Below, piece after piece: positions 38,526-47,658 of a DNA stretch of 64,000 nucleotides. Below the pieces are notes generated by a model. That model was not told the origin of the DNA and did no database searches. It saw only the letters and a program-made list of their open reading frames with translations. Every line of letters starts with the position of its first letter. Within the stretch, counting starts at the first letter, position 1. Made by a program: the position numbers and the translations under genes. Source of the stretch: an uncultured Paracoccaceae bacterium (GTDB taxonomy: Bacteria; Pseudomonadota; Alphaproteobacteria; Rhodobacterales; Rhodobacteraceae); the NCBI GenBank assembly GCA_947499725.1, contig CANMPK010000005.1, positions 48,776 through 112,775 on the forward strand. Direction: 5' to 3'.

Positions 38526-39209
38526 TTAGAACAAACCCTTTACGTCAAGCGCAGCAGCATCGCGTTCCACGTCAAACGCCTGCGCACCCGCGTCAGAGGC
38601 AATCTGCACATGCAGCTCGCGTGCGTTTTCGAACTGGCCGAAATACGCGAAATCCAACGTTTCGATCTGATCAGGTGCCGCGCATGTCAGCGTATAGCTG
38701 GCTTCAAACTCGCTATGGCCACCGGCTTCTTCAGCGTGGTCATGTTCGTCATGATCATGCGCGTCATGATCCTTGTGGTCCTCATGCGCGTGGTCATCGT
38801 GATCTTTATGATCGTCGTGCTCTTTATGGTCATCGTGGTGATCATCGTGCCCATGCGCTTCATGCTCGTCGTGATCGTCATGATCCTCATGCGCACCTTC
38901 GATATGCAGCTCAGCCTCAGCCGCGCTCACAGAACATTCCGCCGCCGCTGGCAACGCAATCACGCTCGACAGATCACCTAGTACCGCCAAAGCTGCCTCA
39001 ACCGCCGCTTTATCCGCATCAGACTCTGCCGCGTGTTCGAAACCCACGATATCTGCGCCCGGTGCATGCAACTCGATCACCAGATCAGAGCCCGCCACTG
39101 CGATGTTCAGCTCACCCACACCATGTTCATGGGCCGACAGCTCGCGCGCGCCTTCCGCCACAACAGGCGAGGCCGCGATCAGCGCGAGAAGAGAAAGAGA
39201 ACGCAACAT
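38526..39209 (-). CDS. DUF2796 (ZrgA-like) His/Asp-rich periplasmic zinc-binding protein
   Basis: SAHEHGVGELNIAVAGSDLVIELHAPGADIVGFEH plus an about 55-aa HD-rich tract. Confidence 0.78.
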   Translation of the reverse strand: MLRSLSLLALIAASPVVAEGARELSAHEHGVGELNIAVAGSDLVIELHAPGADIVGFEHAAESDADKAAVEAALAVLGDLSSVIALPAAAECSVSAAEAELHIEGAHEDHDDHDEHEAHGHDDHHDDHKEHDDHKDHDDHAHEDHKDHDAHDHDEHDHAEEAGGHSEFEASYTLTCAAPDQIETLDFAYFGQFENARELHVQIASDAGAQAFDVERDAAALDVKGLF

Positions 39210-39292
39210 AGTTTTTCCTAGTCCAATCTTCCGCCTCAAGGCAACTGCCAGCACAGCATAGCGCCCCTTGGCGGGTTAATAAGTTATGAAAC

Positions 39293-39315
39293 GAAGTGTT
39301 ATAATATATCATTCA
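39293..39315. promoter_or_regulatory. Putative Zur box upstream of the DUF2796 operon
   Basis: Core TGTTATAATATATCA (39297-39311): 13 of 14 defined positions of TGTTATANTATAACA. Confidence 0.7.
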
Positions 39316-39389
39316 CGCCCGCAACGACCCAAACCAAGACTGAAAAACTTTGCGCGAAACCCCGCTGAGAGAAAGGGTTTCTTAAAGAC

Positions 39390-41684
39390 TTGCCCCAAGA
39401 CTACCTGCACCCTCGCCATAAAGGATGCGCCGTGTCTGACCCTGCCCCCTCTGTGAACACAGCCCTGCCCAAGGTCTATATCGTGCTGTCGATCTACCAG
39501 CCCAATCTGGTCTTCTTAAAAGAGCAGCTCCGATCCTTAGCACATCAAAGCTTTCGCAACTTATCCCTGATCACCGTCATCGCCGACACGCGCGCCTTGC
39601 CCATGGTGCAGCCTTTGATCGATCAATTCGGCTTAACGTCAGACTATGTATTGCCCCCCACGCCCCTCAGCGCGGTTCAGGCCTTCGAGGCAGGATTAAA
39701 ACGCGGCCTTGATACCGCCACAGAAAGCACCGCCTATTTCGCCTTCTGCGACCAAGATGATATCTGGCGCAAAGATCGGCTGTCCAAAGGCGTGCGCGCG
39801 CTGAAACAACAAGATGTCGATTTGGTCCACAGCGATTGCTGTCTGATCGATGCCGCAGGCGATATGATCCACCCGTCTTGTGTGGCCAGCGAAAACCGCC
39901 TGAAAAAGCCCCAGTTGCGCGATCTTCTATACCGCAATGCAGTCACCGGCATGACCATGCTGTTAACCCGCGATCTGGCCCAACGCGCTTTGCCCTTCCC
40001 GCGCCAAAGCGGCACACATTTCTACCACGACCTATGGCTGGCCCTTCTGGCGCAAACAGGGCGCGGCATGCATCTGATAAACGAACCTTTGGTGCAATAC
40101 CGCCAGCACGACAACAACCTCGTCGGCGCTTTGGGTCTCACCGCAAGGCCAAAACCGGCGCTGAACAGTCTCTCATGGAAACACCAAAAGGCTGGCAGCT
40201 ACGCATTGGCCAAATACCTTGCCCATGCCGTTGCAGCCCGCCAATCCGTACCAGCCCAAGCCCTGCGCCCCTTCCTTGGCCCTAAACACGCGCGGCTCTG
40301 GTTTTGGCTGGATGCACTGCGATACGTCGCCTCTGGCCAATTCAAACTGGCACGCATCGCAATGGCCTTTGCCCTTGTGTCTGCAGGCCGTACCGCTTGG
40401 ATCATACGCAATACGCTGCAATTGGGCCTGCCCCAAGCCCGCGCGCGGATTGACCAAAAACTCTACCGTCTGTCGCCAGGCGTCAGTCCCGATGCCATCA
40501 CCGAAAGCCCACCGCCCAAACCACACACCCGCCTTCAAGACACTCGCATGCATGCTGCATGGCAGCCCGATTTCAACGCCATCCGGCCCATGATCAACAT
40601 CCTGCTCCCCAGCCTCAACCCGCCAGACATGTTCGCCGGCCTTACCACCGCTCTGAAGCTCGGCGCAGGGCTGGCGGATCGCGGTCACCTCGTGCGCTTT
40701 ATTGCAACAGATCAACCCATTGCGGCCCCTGCGGTTTCGCTCGAATTCATCCGCGCGCGCTGCACACCCCAAGGGCGCAAGAACCTCACGCTGGCCTGCG
40801 GCGTGCAAAGCGATCAGATCACCAGCCACCGCCAAGATCGCTTTATCGCCACCGCTTGGTGGACCGCGCATATCGCCACAAAATTGATCAAACAGCACGG
40901 GTATGCCACGCCAAAATTCCACTATCTTATCCAAGATCATGAACCGCATTTTTACCCATGGGGCCGCGCCTTCGCCGATGCGCAAGCAAGCTATCACCTG
41001 CCCTTTACGCCCATCTTCAACACCAATCTATTGCAGCGCTATTTCGCAGATCAAGGTCATGACTTTGCCCATAAAGACGCGCTGACATTTCACCCAAGCA
41101 TCCCGCTCGATCATTATTCCGGCCCACGCCCGCACAGCGATGTCACCCAAATTTTGCTCTATGGACGCCCCGATGTCGCGCGCAATATGTTTGGCCCAGC
41201 GGTAGAGGCTTTGGCGCAATTTCTGACAACCCATCAACCGCCACCCCAAAGCCTACGCCTTGTTTCTGCCGGACAAGCCCATGCCGAAATTACCTTTGAA
41301 GGGGGGTACACCCTAAAAAGCCTCGGCAAACTGCCCCTGCAAGATTACCCCGATCTTCTGCACCGCAGCCACATTGGGCTGTCGTTGATGTATTCCCCCC
41401 ATCCCAGCCATGTGCCGCTTGAAATGGCCGCAGCAGGAATGCGCGTTGTGACAAACGGCTTCGGCCCCAAGGATCTAAGCCGCCTCTCTCCCTCGATCGC
41501 ATCCACCCTTTCAACGCCAGAGGCGCTCTCTAAAGCGCTTGGCACCGCTTGGAAAAACCGCGAAACGCCCATCCCTGATGCAGACCGCGCGTTGGACCTA
41601 ACGCAATTGGGTGATCCCTTTGGCAAAATGCTCGACCTGCTCAGCATTCAATTCACCAAAAGCGATGCATTGGCCGCCGAATGA
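39390..41684 (+). CDS. Two-domain glycosyltransferase: N-terminal GT2 plus C-terminal WsaF/GT4-like
   Basis: IVLSIYQPNLVFLKEQLRSL...FCDQDDIW; second domain ATAWWTAHIA...FHYLIQDHEPHFYPWG. Confidence 0.75.
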   Translation: MPQDYLHPRHKGCAVSDPAPSVNTALPKVYIVLSIYQPNLVFLKEQLRSLAHQSFRNLSLITVIADTRALPMVQPLIDQFGLTSDYVLPPTPLSAVQAFEAGLKRGLDTATESTAYFAFCDQDDIWRKDRLSKGVRALKQQDVDLVHSDCCLIDAAGDMIHPSCVASENRLKKPQLRDLLYRNAVTGMTMLLTRDLAQRALPFPRQSGTHFYHDLWLALLAQTGRGMHLINEPLVQYRQHDNNLVGALGLTARPKPALNSLSWKHQKAGSYALAKYLAHAVAARQSVPAQALRPFLGPKHARLWFWLDALRYVASGQFKLARIAMAFALVSAGRTAWIIRNTLQLGLPQARARIDQKLYRLSPGVSPDAITESPPPKPHTRLQDTRMHAAWQPDFNAIRPMINILLPSLNPPDMFAGLTTALKLGAGLADRGHLVRFIATDQPIAAPAVSLEFIRARCTPQGRKNLTLACGVQSDQITSHRQDRFIATAWWTAHIATKLIKQHGYATPKFHYLIQDHEPHFYPWGRAFADAQASYHLPFTPIFNTNLLQRYFADQGHDFAHKDALTFHPSIPLDHYSGPRPHSDVTQILLYGRPDVARNMFGPAVEALAQFLTTHQPPPQSLRLVSAGQAHAEITFEGGYTLKSLGKLPLQDYPDLLHRSHIGLSLMYSPHPSHVPLEMAAAGMRVVTNGFGPKDLSRLSPSIASTLSTPEALSKALGTAWKNRETPIPDADRALDLTQLGDPFGKMLDLLSIQFTKSDALAAE

Positions 41685-42487
41685 GCAGCCGCCTGATCCT
41701 GCATATTGGCGCCCCGAAATGCGGTTCGACCTATGTGCAAAACCTGATGTTACGCAACACAGACAGCCTGCAAACCTGCGGCATTCTCTATCCCACGCCC
41801 GCGGGTTCCCATCCTGGGAATGGGCGCGCCGTCCAAACGCTGACGGAAACAAACCTGCAAGAATGGTTTGGCCAAGCCGCCACAGTGTTTCTCTCGCACG
41901 AAGATCTCTTTTCCTCGGCGGTCCAAGCCAAACACCTGCCGCAGCTCGCGCGCGAACAGGGCATTTAGGTCGAAATCCTGTGCTTCCTGCGCCCTTTCCC
42001 AGAATTCATCTTTGGGGATCTCTCGCAATTCATGAAGCAAAACTTCGAATCCTATCTCACCAGCCGCCAGCCCTATGATGGGCAAACCTTCCCGCAATTC
42101 GTCCAACGCCGCACCCAAACCCTGCGCCCGGCCTTGTTTCTGCGCCAATGGCAGAAACTTTTCCCACAGGCGTTCACCCTCGCCGCAGTAGGTGACTTAC
42201 GAAGAACGCTGTCCCAAGTGCTTGGTCCAGCAGCGATCACAAATTGGACTCTGCCGCGCGATCTCACCAACCCTTCTTTGCCTATGCAGGCCTGCGATGA
42301 ACTGGCTGACCTAATGCGCAAAAGATCCTCCGCTGAGAGCGTCCGCCGCACCTTCAAAGCCGCCTTCAAAGCCACGGATCAGCCCGATCTTGGGCGCACG
42401 AAACACCGCATCAACCTGATCAACCGCGCCTTTGATGCAGAGGCGCAGGCCCTAAAACGCGACTTCGGCTTTGAAATGCCACGTTAA
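41681..42487 (+). pseudogene. Sulfotransferase-like gene interrupted by an in-frame amber stop (TAG 41966-41968)
   Basis: LILHIGAPKCGSTYVQN PAPS-loop-like N-terminus; frame continues open after TAG (VEILCFLRPFPEFIFGDLSQF-MKQNFE...) to 42487. Confidence 0.75.
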
Positions 42488-43143
42488 GACGCGCGCATCA
42501 TGGCTTGATAAGCAGCGATCCCAGCGTCCATATCGTCAAAATACCGCAGCCGCCCTCTCTCCAGTATAGCGACGTGATCGCACAGCCGCTGCGCTTGCAC
42601 CAAGCCATGGGTCACAATCAAAGCCCCACTGGTGCGCAAACGGTCCTTCAGCATGTCTTCACTTTGCGCCTTAAACGCCGCGTCTCCAACGGCCGTGATT
42701 TCATCTACCAAATACATATCAAATTTGAATCCCATCGAGGCCGCAAAGGCCAACCGAGATCGCATCCCAGAGGAATAGGACCGCACCGGCTCAAAAAGCT
42801 GAGGGCCCAATCCCGCATGCGCCGCCACGAAATCCACCAAGGCATCACTGCGCACCCCATGCACGCGGGCAATAAAACGAACATTCTGTGCGCCGCTCAG
42901 CTCAGGGTGAAAACTACCCGCAAAGCCAACCGGCCAAGACACGCTCCCACGGCGCAGCACCTCCCCTCGGTCGGGCTTCAACGTGCCACTTATCAGCTTC
43001 AACAAAGTGGACTTCCCCGCGCCATTGCGCCCCAAAATCGCAACCGAAACGCCAGCCTTAAATCGGGCAGACAGCCCATCGACAACCACGCGCGGCTCAG
43101 CGCCAGTCCGAAACGCTTTGCACACCCCCCGCAGCGCAATCAA
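42484..43143 (-). CDS. Polysaccharide ABC exporter ATP-binding protein (KpsT-like), probable TTG start
   Basis: Walker A LGRNGAGKST; TTGA overlap with the upstream kpsE-like stop. Confidence 0.85.
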   Translation of the reverse strand: MIALRGVCKAFRTGAEPRVVVDGLSARFKAGVSVAILGRNGAGKSTLLKLISGTLKPDRGEVLRRGSVSWPVGFAGSFHPELSGAQNVRFIARVHGVRSDALVDFVAAHAGLGPQLFEPVRSYSSGMRSRLAFAASMGFKFDMYLVDEITAVGDAAFKAQSEDMLKDRLRTSGALIVTHGLVQAQRLCDHVAILERGRLRYFDDMDAGIAAYQAMMRAS

Positions 43144-44420
43144 AAGCGCCTCCGATCGCGCATGGCATAAAACCCAACGGCGCAAATGCCCCAACTGCCC
43201 AACAACACTGCCGCCAAGCCCAGTAGCCATAGGCCCGATTTGGGATATTCTGCCGTTTCTGCAATTGTGGGCCCTAAGTATCGCGCCAAATACCGTGTTT
43301 TGCGCTGCGCCTCAGCCAAAGCGGCATCATGTGCCGCCTGCGCCGCTAGGTAAGTTGTTTCTGCAAACTCTCGCTCAATCGAAAGCGCCTCAAATTCCGC
43401 CAACACATCGGCATACCCCTCTTCAGCGCCCACCTGCCCGAGGCGATCACGCTCTTGCTGAATCATCTGGTTCAACACCGCAGTTTCAGCCATTGCCTGC
43501 GCAAGCTTCGAAGCATTTGGTCGTTGGTTTTCTTGCAATAGCGCCAGATCAACGCGGGCATTAACCAATTTACTTTGCAACGACTGCAAAACCGCCATTT
43601 GCCCGCGAATATCGGCCCGTGGATCGATGATTTGTACCCGCGCCTGAAACGCTAAAAGAGCCTGTCGGGCTTTGCGTAAACGATCAAAAGCACGTTCCGC
43701 TTCAGCCTTGCTAAACCGCGTCGCGTCTTCCCGCGCCTGTTGCGAAAGCTGGTTAACCAATCGCGCGCTTTCGTCAAAAATCTGCGTCGCAATCGCCCGC
43801 GCAGCCGCTGCATCAAACGCGATCACACGCACCTCAATCATCCCGCTTTGCGTATCCAGATATACAGTGACACGCCGTTTCCAATGGCTCAACAAAGCCT
43901 CGATACGTTGATCATGCCCAAGCGAAAACACCGGATCCTGTTCACTGTTGAATGCAACAGAAAGATCCTGCACCTGCGCGACGCGAAGCAAAATGTCCTG
44001 ACTTTGAACAAAATTGTTGAGAATAGCAGCATCCGCCGCCTCGCTGCCGGGAAGATCAGCCAATCCGCCCAGCATCGACAGCGGCGATTGCATGTCTTCA
44101 GAGCGCACCACAAACCCAACATGACTCGCATATTGTGGGGCGGCCTGTGTCAGAAAATACCATGTCGCAATGACCAAAGGCGCCACCACCCAAGCCGCAA
44201 AAGACAGCATCAAACCCCAATGCCGCGCACCCCGCCGGTGCGCTGCGGACAACATCTGATCTAAACGGTCATCAAAGTCTTCATCATACCCCAGATCAGG
44301 GCCTTGCGCTGGGGCCAAAGGCGCAAAGGCACGTGCCTTATTCACCCGCGGTTTATGTTGCGCAAGCTGGCCCAATGCGCACCTCGTTTTTGCCCAAAAA
44401 CTGAAACGAGCCAGAGACAA
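43140..44420 (-). CDS. Capsule polysaccharide export inner-membrane protein (KpsE/BexC-like)
   Basis: Two TM segments flanking coiled coil; Wzz/KpsE-like. Confidence 0.8.
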   Translation of the reverse strand: MSLARFSFWAKTRCALGQLAQHKPRVNKARAFAPLAPAQGPDLGYDEDFDDRLDQMLSAAHRRGARHWGLMLSFAAWVVAPLVIATWYFLTQAAPQYASHVGFVVRSEDMQSPLSMLGGLADLPGSEAADAAILNNFVQSQDILLRVAQVQDLSVAFNSEQDPVFSLGHDQRIEALLSHWKRRVTVYLDTQSGMIEVRVIAFDAAAARAIATQIFDESARLVNQLSQQAREDATRFSKAEAERAFDRLRKARQALLAFQARVQIIDPRADIRGQMAVLQSLQSKLVNARVDLALLQENQRPNASKLAQAMAETAVLNQMIQQERDRLGQVGAEEGYADVLAEFEALSIEREFAETTYLAAQAAHDAALAEAQRKTRYLARYLGPTIAETAEYPKSGLWLLGLAAVLLGSWGICAVGFYAMRDRRRF

Positions 44421-44465
44421 TTTCCATGCGGTTTAACCTTTTATTGAACACCACGCCCCCACAGT

Positions 44466-45287
44466 GTGACGCCAACCTGTTATCAAACCGCTAAAATGCT
44501 TGACCCTTTACGCCCTAAACCCACCAGCCTGTTTCGCGCCCTCTCTGCCTTGATTTTACGAGAGGTGGCCGCAACCCATGGGCGCGCCTCCATCGGGTAC
44601 TTTTGGGCATTGTTAGAGCCTGTTTTTGGTATAATTCTCCTTACATTTCTGTTTTCGTTTGTCCTACAATCCCCCCCGCTCGGCCGCAGTTTCGCGTTGT
44701 TTTACGCAACAGGGCTTTTGCCCTTTCTCGCCTTCCAAGACATCAGCCAAAAGCTTTCACAAAGCTTGCGGTTCTCTAAACAATTGCTCCTTTATCCAAG
44801 CGTTAGCTTTTTCGATGCATTGCTGGCTCGACTTCTCTTAAATACCGCCACCCAGTTGCTGATTTTCTGCTGCGTGATCGGCAGCTTGATTGCCCTGCAA
44901 GGCATCCAAATCACGTACGATCCCGCGGCACTGTTTTTGGCCTTTGCCATGCTTGTCAGCCTTGCGGCAGGTGTCGGTATTTTGAACTGCTATTTGTTCT
45001 TGGCTTTCCCTGTTTGGGAAAGAATATGGGGCATTTTCAACCGCCCCCTCTTTGTTTTATCCGGATTGTTTTTTCTCTTTGAAACAGTTCCGCAACCCTA
45101 CGACCGCTGGCTATGGTGGAACCCGGTTTTGCACGTGATTGGTCAGGCTCGGGCTGGTTTCTATGCAACCTATCCTGCTGACTTCGCCTCCCCGCTCTAC
45201 GTGGGTTTGATCAGCATCGCAGGTGCCCTTTTCGGCCTTGTCATGCTGCGCGCCTATGCCTCCGATTTACTGCATCAAACCGCCTAA
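44466..45287 (+). CDS. Polysaccharide ABC exporter permease (KpsM-like, ABC-2 type)
   Basis: LREVAATHGRASIGYFWALLEPVFGIILLTFLFSF; six TM segments. Confidence 0.85.
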   Translation: MTPTCYQTAKMLDPLRPKPTSLFRALSALILREVAATHGRASIGYFWALLEPVFGIILLTFLFSFVLQSPPLGRSFALFYATGLLPFLAFQDISQKLSQSLRFSKQLLLYPSVSFFDALLARLLLNTATQLLIFCCVIGSLIALQGIQITYDPAALFLAFAMLVSLAAGVGILNCYLFLAFPVWERIWGIFNRPLFVLSGLFFLFETVPQPYDRWLWWNPVLHVIGQARAGFYATYPADFASPLYVGLISIAGALFGLVMLRAYASDLLHQTA

Positions 45288-45289
45288 AA

Positions 45290-47518
45290 TTAAACAAACA
45301 GAAAGTCGCCCACATCCAAATCCACCACATCCATTTCCAACAAAACCAATGTGTAATCAGCCGAGGACACCTCTGTCCCTTCATCTGTTTCGATAAGGTG
45401 GAGCGCTCCAAAATCCGCGCCTGGCAAACGCAGGATATCTGCCCCATCTTCAAAGTCTGCAATGTGATCCCGCCCATCGCCCAAAGCGGTAAAGACAAAC
45501 ACATCAGCGCCATCGCCGCCGTAAAGCCAATCATTGCCATAGCCGCCGTTTAAAACATCTGCGCCCGCGCCCCCATAAAGGCTGTCTGCCCCTTCGCCAC
45601 CTGCCAGAAAATCCGCGCCCGCTTCGCCAAACACCAAATCATCCTGCAGGCCCGCACCAATCACATCATCTCCGTCGCCGCCGTGAATGGTATCATCACC
45701 CGTCCCGCCACCGATGGAATCGTCCCCCAAACCACCTTGCACCTCATCCGCATCATAGCTGCCCGCCAGCGTGTCATGCCCCGCGCCGCCCAAAACCGTG
45801 TCGTAACCCCAGCCGCCACTCGCCACATCATGGCCGGTGCCGGCCTCAACCAGATCGCGGCCAGAGCCTCCACCGATCACGTCATTCCCGCTATTGCCGC
45901 GCAGGTGATCGTCCCCATATCCGCCACCGATGGAATCATGGCCTGCCTCGCCCTCAACCGTGTCATTCCCGTCGCTGGCAGCGATCGTATCGTTGCCATC
46001 AAAGCCCCAAATCACATCATGCCCATCACGCCCCAACAATTGATCCGCGCCCGTGCCGCCATGCAATGTGTCGTTCCCGCCTTGCCCATCCAACCGGTTT
46101 TGGCCATCGCCTCCAAACATCGCATTTCCAGCGCCGTTCCCGATCAACAGATCATCGCCCGCGCCGCCAATCGCGCCTTCAATCACCGAGCCTTGGGCGA
46201 TCAGCAAATTGCCCTCCCAACCAGCCACGCTCGACACGCCGCCTTCGCGCAGGTCAATCACCTGATCCATATTCAAACCGCTCACATCAATCACGTCACG
46301 GCCGCCACGATCCACAATCGTCAGACCAATCGCACCGCCATCGTAAAAGCCAGAGGCGCTGGAACCCTCAAACATCGCCTCCATGATCTGGCCCAAAACG
46401 CCTCCGACAGTTGAACCAACGCCCCAAACCGTATCCTCCGCAAAGACATCACTTGCGCCATAAAGCATCTCTATCGCGGCAAAATCGGCGATCATTGGCG
46501 TGACAGGCCGATAATCCGTGCCCTGCACCGCCGTGTTCTCTCCGATGTCAAAATAGGACATGATCGACATTTGATAGCTGTCATTCAGGTAGTGGTTATC
46601 CACCCCATAATCCGCCGATCCATTGTAATGGCCCGCATGGGCCAGCCCCAAAGCATGACCGACCTCGTGCAGGTAGGTCAGGAAAGAATAGCTATCGATT
46701 TCGGTGCCATACCGCGCAATCCAACTGGTGCTGACATTCACAATCGAGCTGATAATCTCGCCTGATTCCGTGTAAAAACTGCTCGGTCCGGCAAAGGCCC
46801 CCGATTGATTGTCGTCAAAGGTGATATCCGCCGCGCCGCTGGTTTCCGCAAAGCGCAAACCGCTCGTTTGCTCCCACACCTCTAGCGCCCATCGCGCCAA
46901 TTGCTGACCGTCCTGCGTCAGGCCTGAAAGGTTCACCGACAAGCGATCCCCAACCTGAACATCAAAATGGATCGAGGTCGCCACCCCCCATCCCACTTCG
47001 GTCAGTTGCAAAGCCACATCGTCAACGTCAAACACATCCGTCGCCACGTGCAGCCGATAGGCGCCGCTGTTCACAAAAGAGGCCACCGCCGCAGAGGCCT
47101 CTAGAAAGTAGGTGCCACTTTGCGTCGCCGTATATTCAAGGACAGAAAAACGATTGTCTTCGCTTAAATCATCATTGCGCGTGATCTGGGTGCCCGTTCC
47201 ATCGCGCAGGGTCAAAACCGGATCCGTCAGCCCGCTGATCCCGCCGCCAGCCCCCCACAGCGAAAACACATAAGTATCCCCCGCCACCAGATCGACACCA
47301 ACCCAATCCCGATCCGCCGCGCTGCTCAAAGCGCCATCAAACAAGTCACCAACCGCCATTTCTGCGCGCGTGCTTGTATTGGCCGCAACATCCGCGCCTT
47401 CAGAAACCCCCGCGCGGAACACAGTGGCCGCCGTTGCCTCCGTGATACCCCCCCGCATCAAAGCAGACAGGCCCACACCATCGGTTTCAAAATCACGACC
47501 TTCACATAGCAAACACAT
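45290..47518 (-). CDS. M10 (serralysin-like) metalloprotease with N-terminal PPC-like domain and C-terminal RTX repeats
   Basis: HEVGHALGLAHAGH metzincin zinc motif; GGxGxDxxx nonapeptides. Confidence 0.88.
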   Translation of the reverse strand: MCLLCEGRDFETDGVGLSALMRGGITEATAATVFRAGVSEGADVAANTSTRAEMAVGDLFDGALSSAADRDWVGVDLVAGDTYVFSLWGAGGGISGLTDPVLTLRDGTGTQITRNDDLSEDNRFSVLEYTATQSGTYFLEASAAVASFVNSGAYRLHVATDVFDVDDVALQLTEVGWGVATSIHFDVQVGDRLSVNLSGLTQDGQQLARWALEVWEQTSGLRFAETSGAADITFDDNQSGAFAGPSSFYTESGEIISSIVNVSTSWIARYGTEIDSYSFLTYLHEVGHALGLAHAGHYNGSADYGVDNHYLNDSYQMSIMSYFDIGENTAVQGTDYRPVTPMIADFAAIEMLYGASDVFAEDTVWGVGSTVGGVLGQIMEAMFEGSSASGFYDGGAIGLTIVDRGGRDVIDVSGLNMDQVIDLREGGVSSVAGWEGNLLIAQGSVIEGAIGGAGDDLLIGNGAGNAMFGGDGQNRLDGQGGNDTLHGGTGADQLLGRDGHDVIWGFDGNDTIAASDGNDTVEGEAGHDSIGGGYGDDHLRGNSGNDVIGGGSGRDLVEAGTGHDVASGGWGYDTVLGGAGHDTLAGSYDADEVQGGLGDDSIGGGTGDDTIHGGDGDDVIGAGLQDDLVFGEAGADFLAGGEGADSLYGGAGADVLNGGYGNDWLYGGDGADVFVFTALGDGRDHIADFEDGADILRLPGADFGALHLIETDEGTEVSSADYTLVLLEMDVVDLDVGDFLFV

Positions 47519-47658
47519 GACAAACCTCTCTCACCGCCACCACTATGCAAAGGCCGATCAACGCCGCCCAGAGGGAAAGCCCCTCGCAATTTCAACAAGT
47601 TTTCTTACCCTTGAAACCATCACGCGTTTCCGCAGAAACAGAGCCTATTTCAGCAGAA

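Noticed and set aside
38687-38910. CAT/GAT-rich low-complexity DNA in 38.7-38.9 kb
   Set aside because: Explained by the His/Asp-rich metal-binding tract of the DUF2796 protein.
39293-39315. The AT-rich palindrome as an alternative dif site
   Set aside because: Arms match dif poorly, while the core is one mismatch from the Zur consensus and sits upstream of a zinc-type operon.
41966-41968. TAG as recoded pyrrolysine or programmed readthrough
   Set aside because: No Pyl machinery or recoding structure evident, and sulfotransferases are not known to need it; nonsense mutation or sequencing error is simpler.
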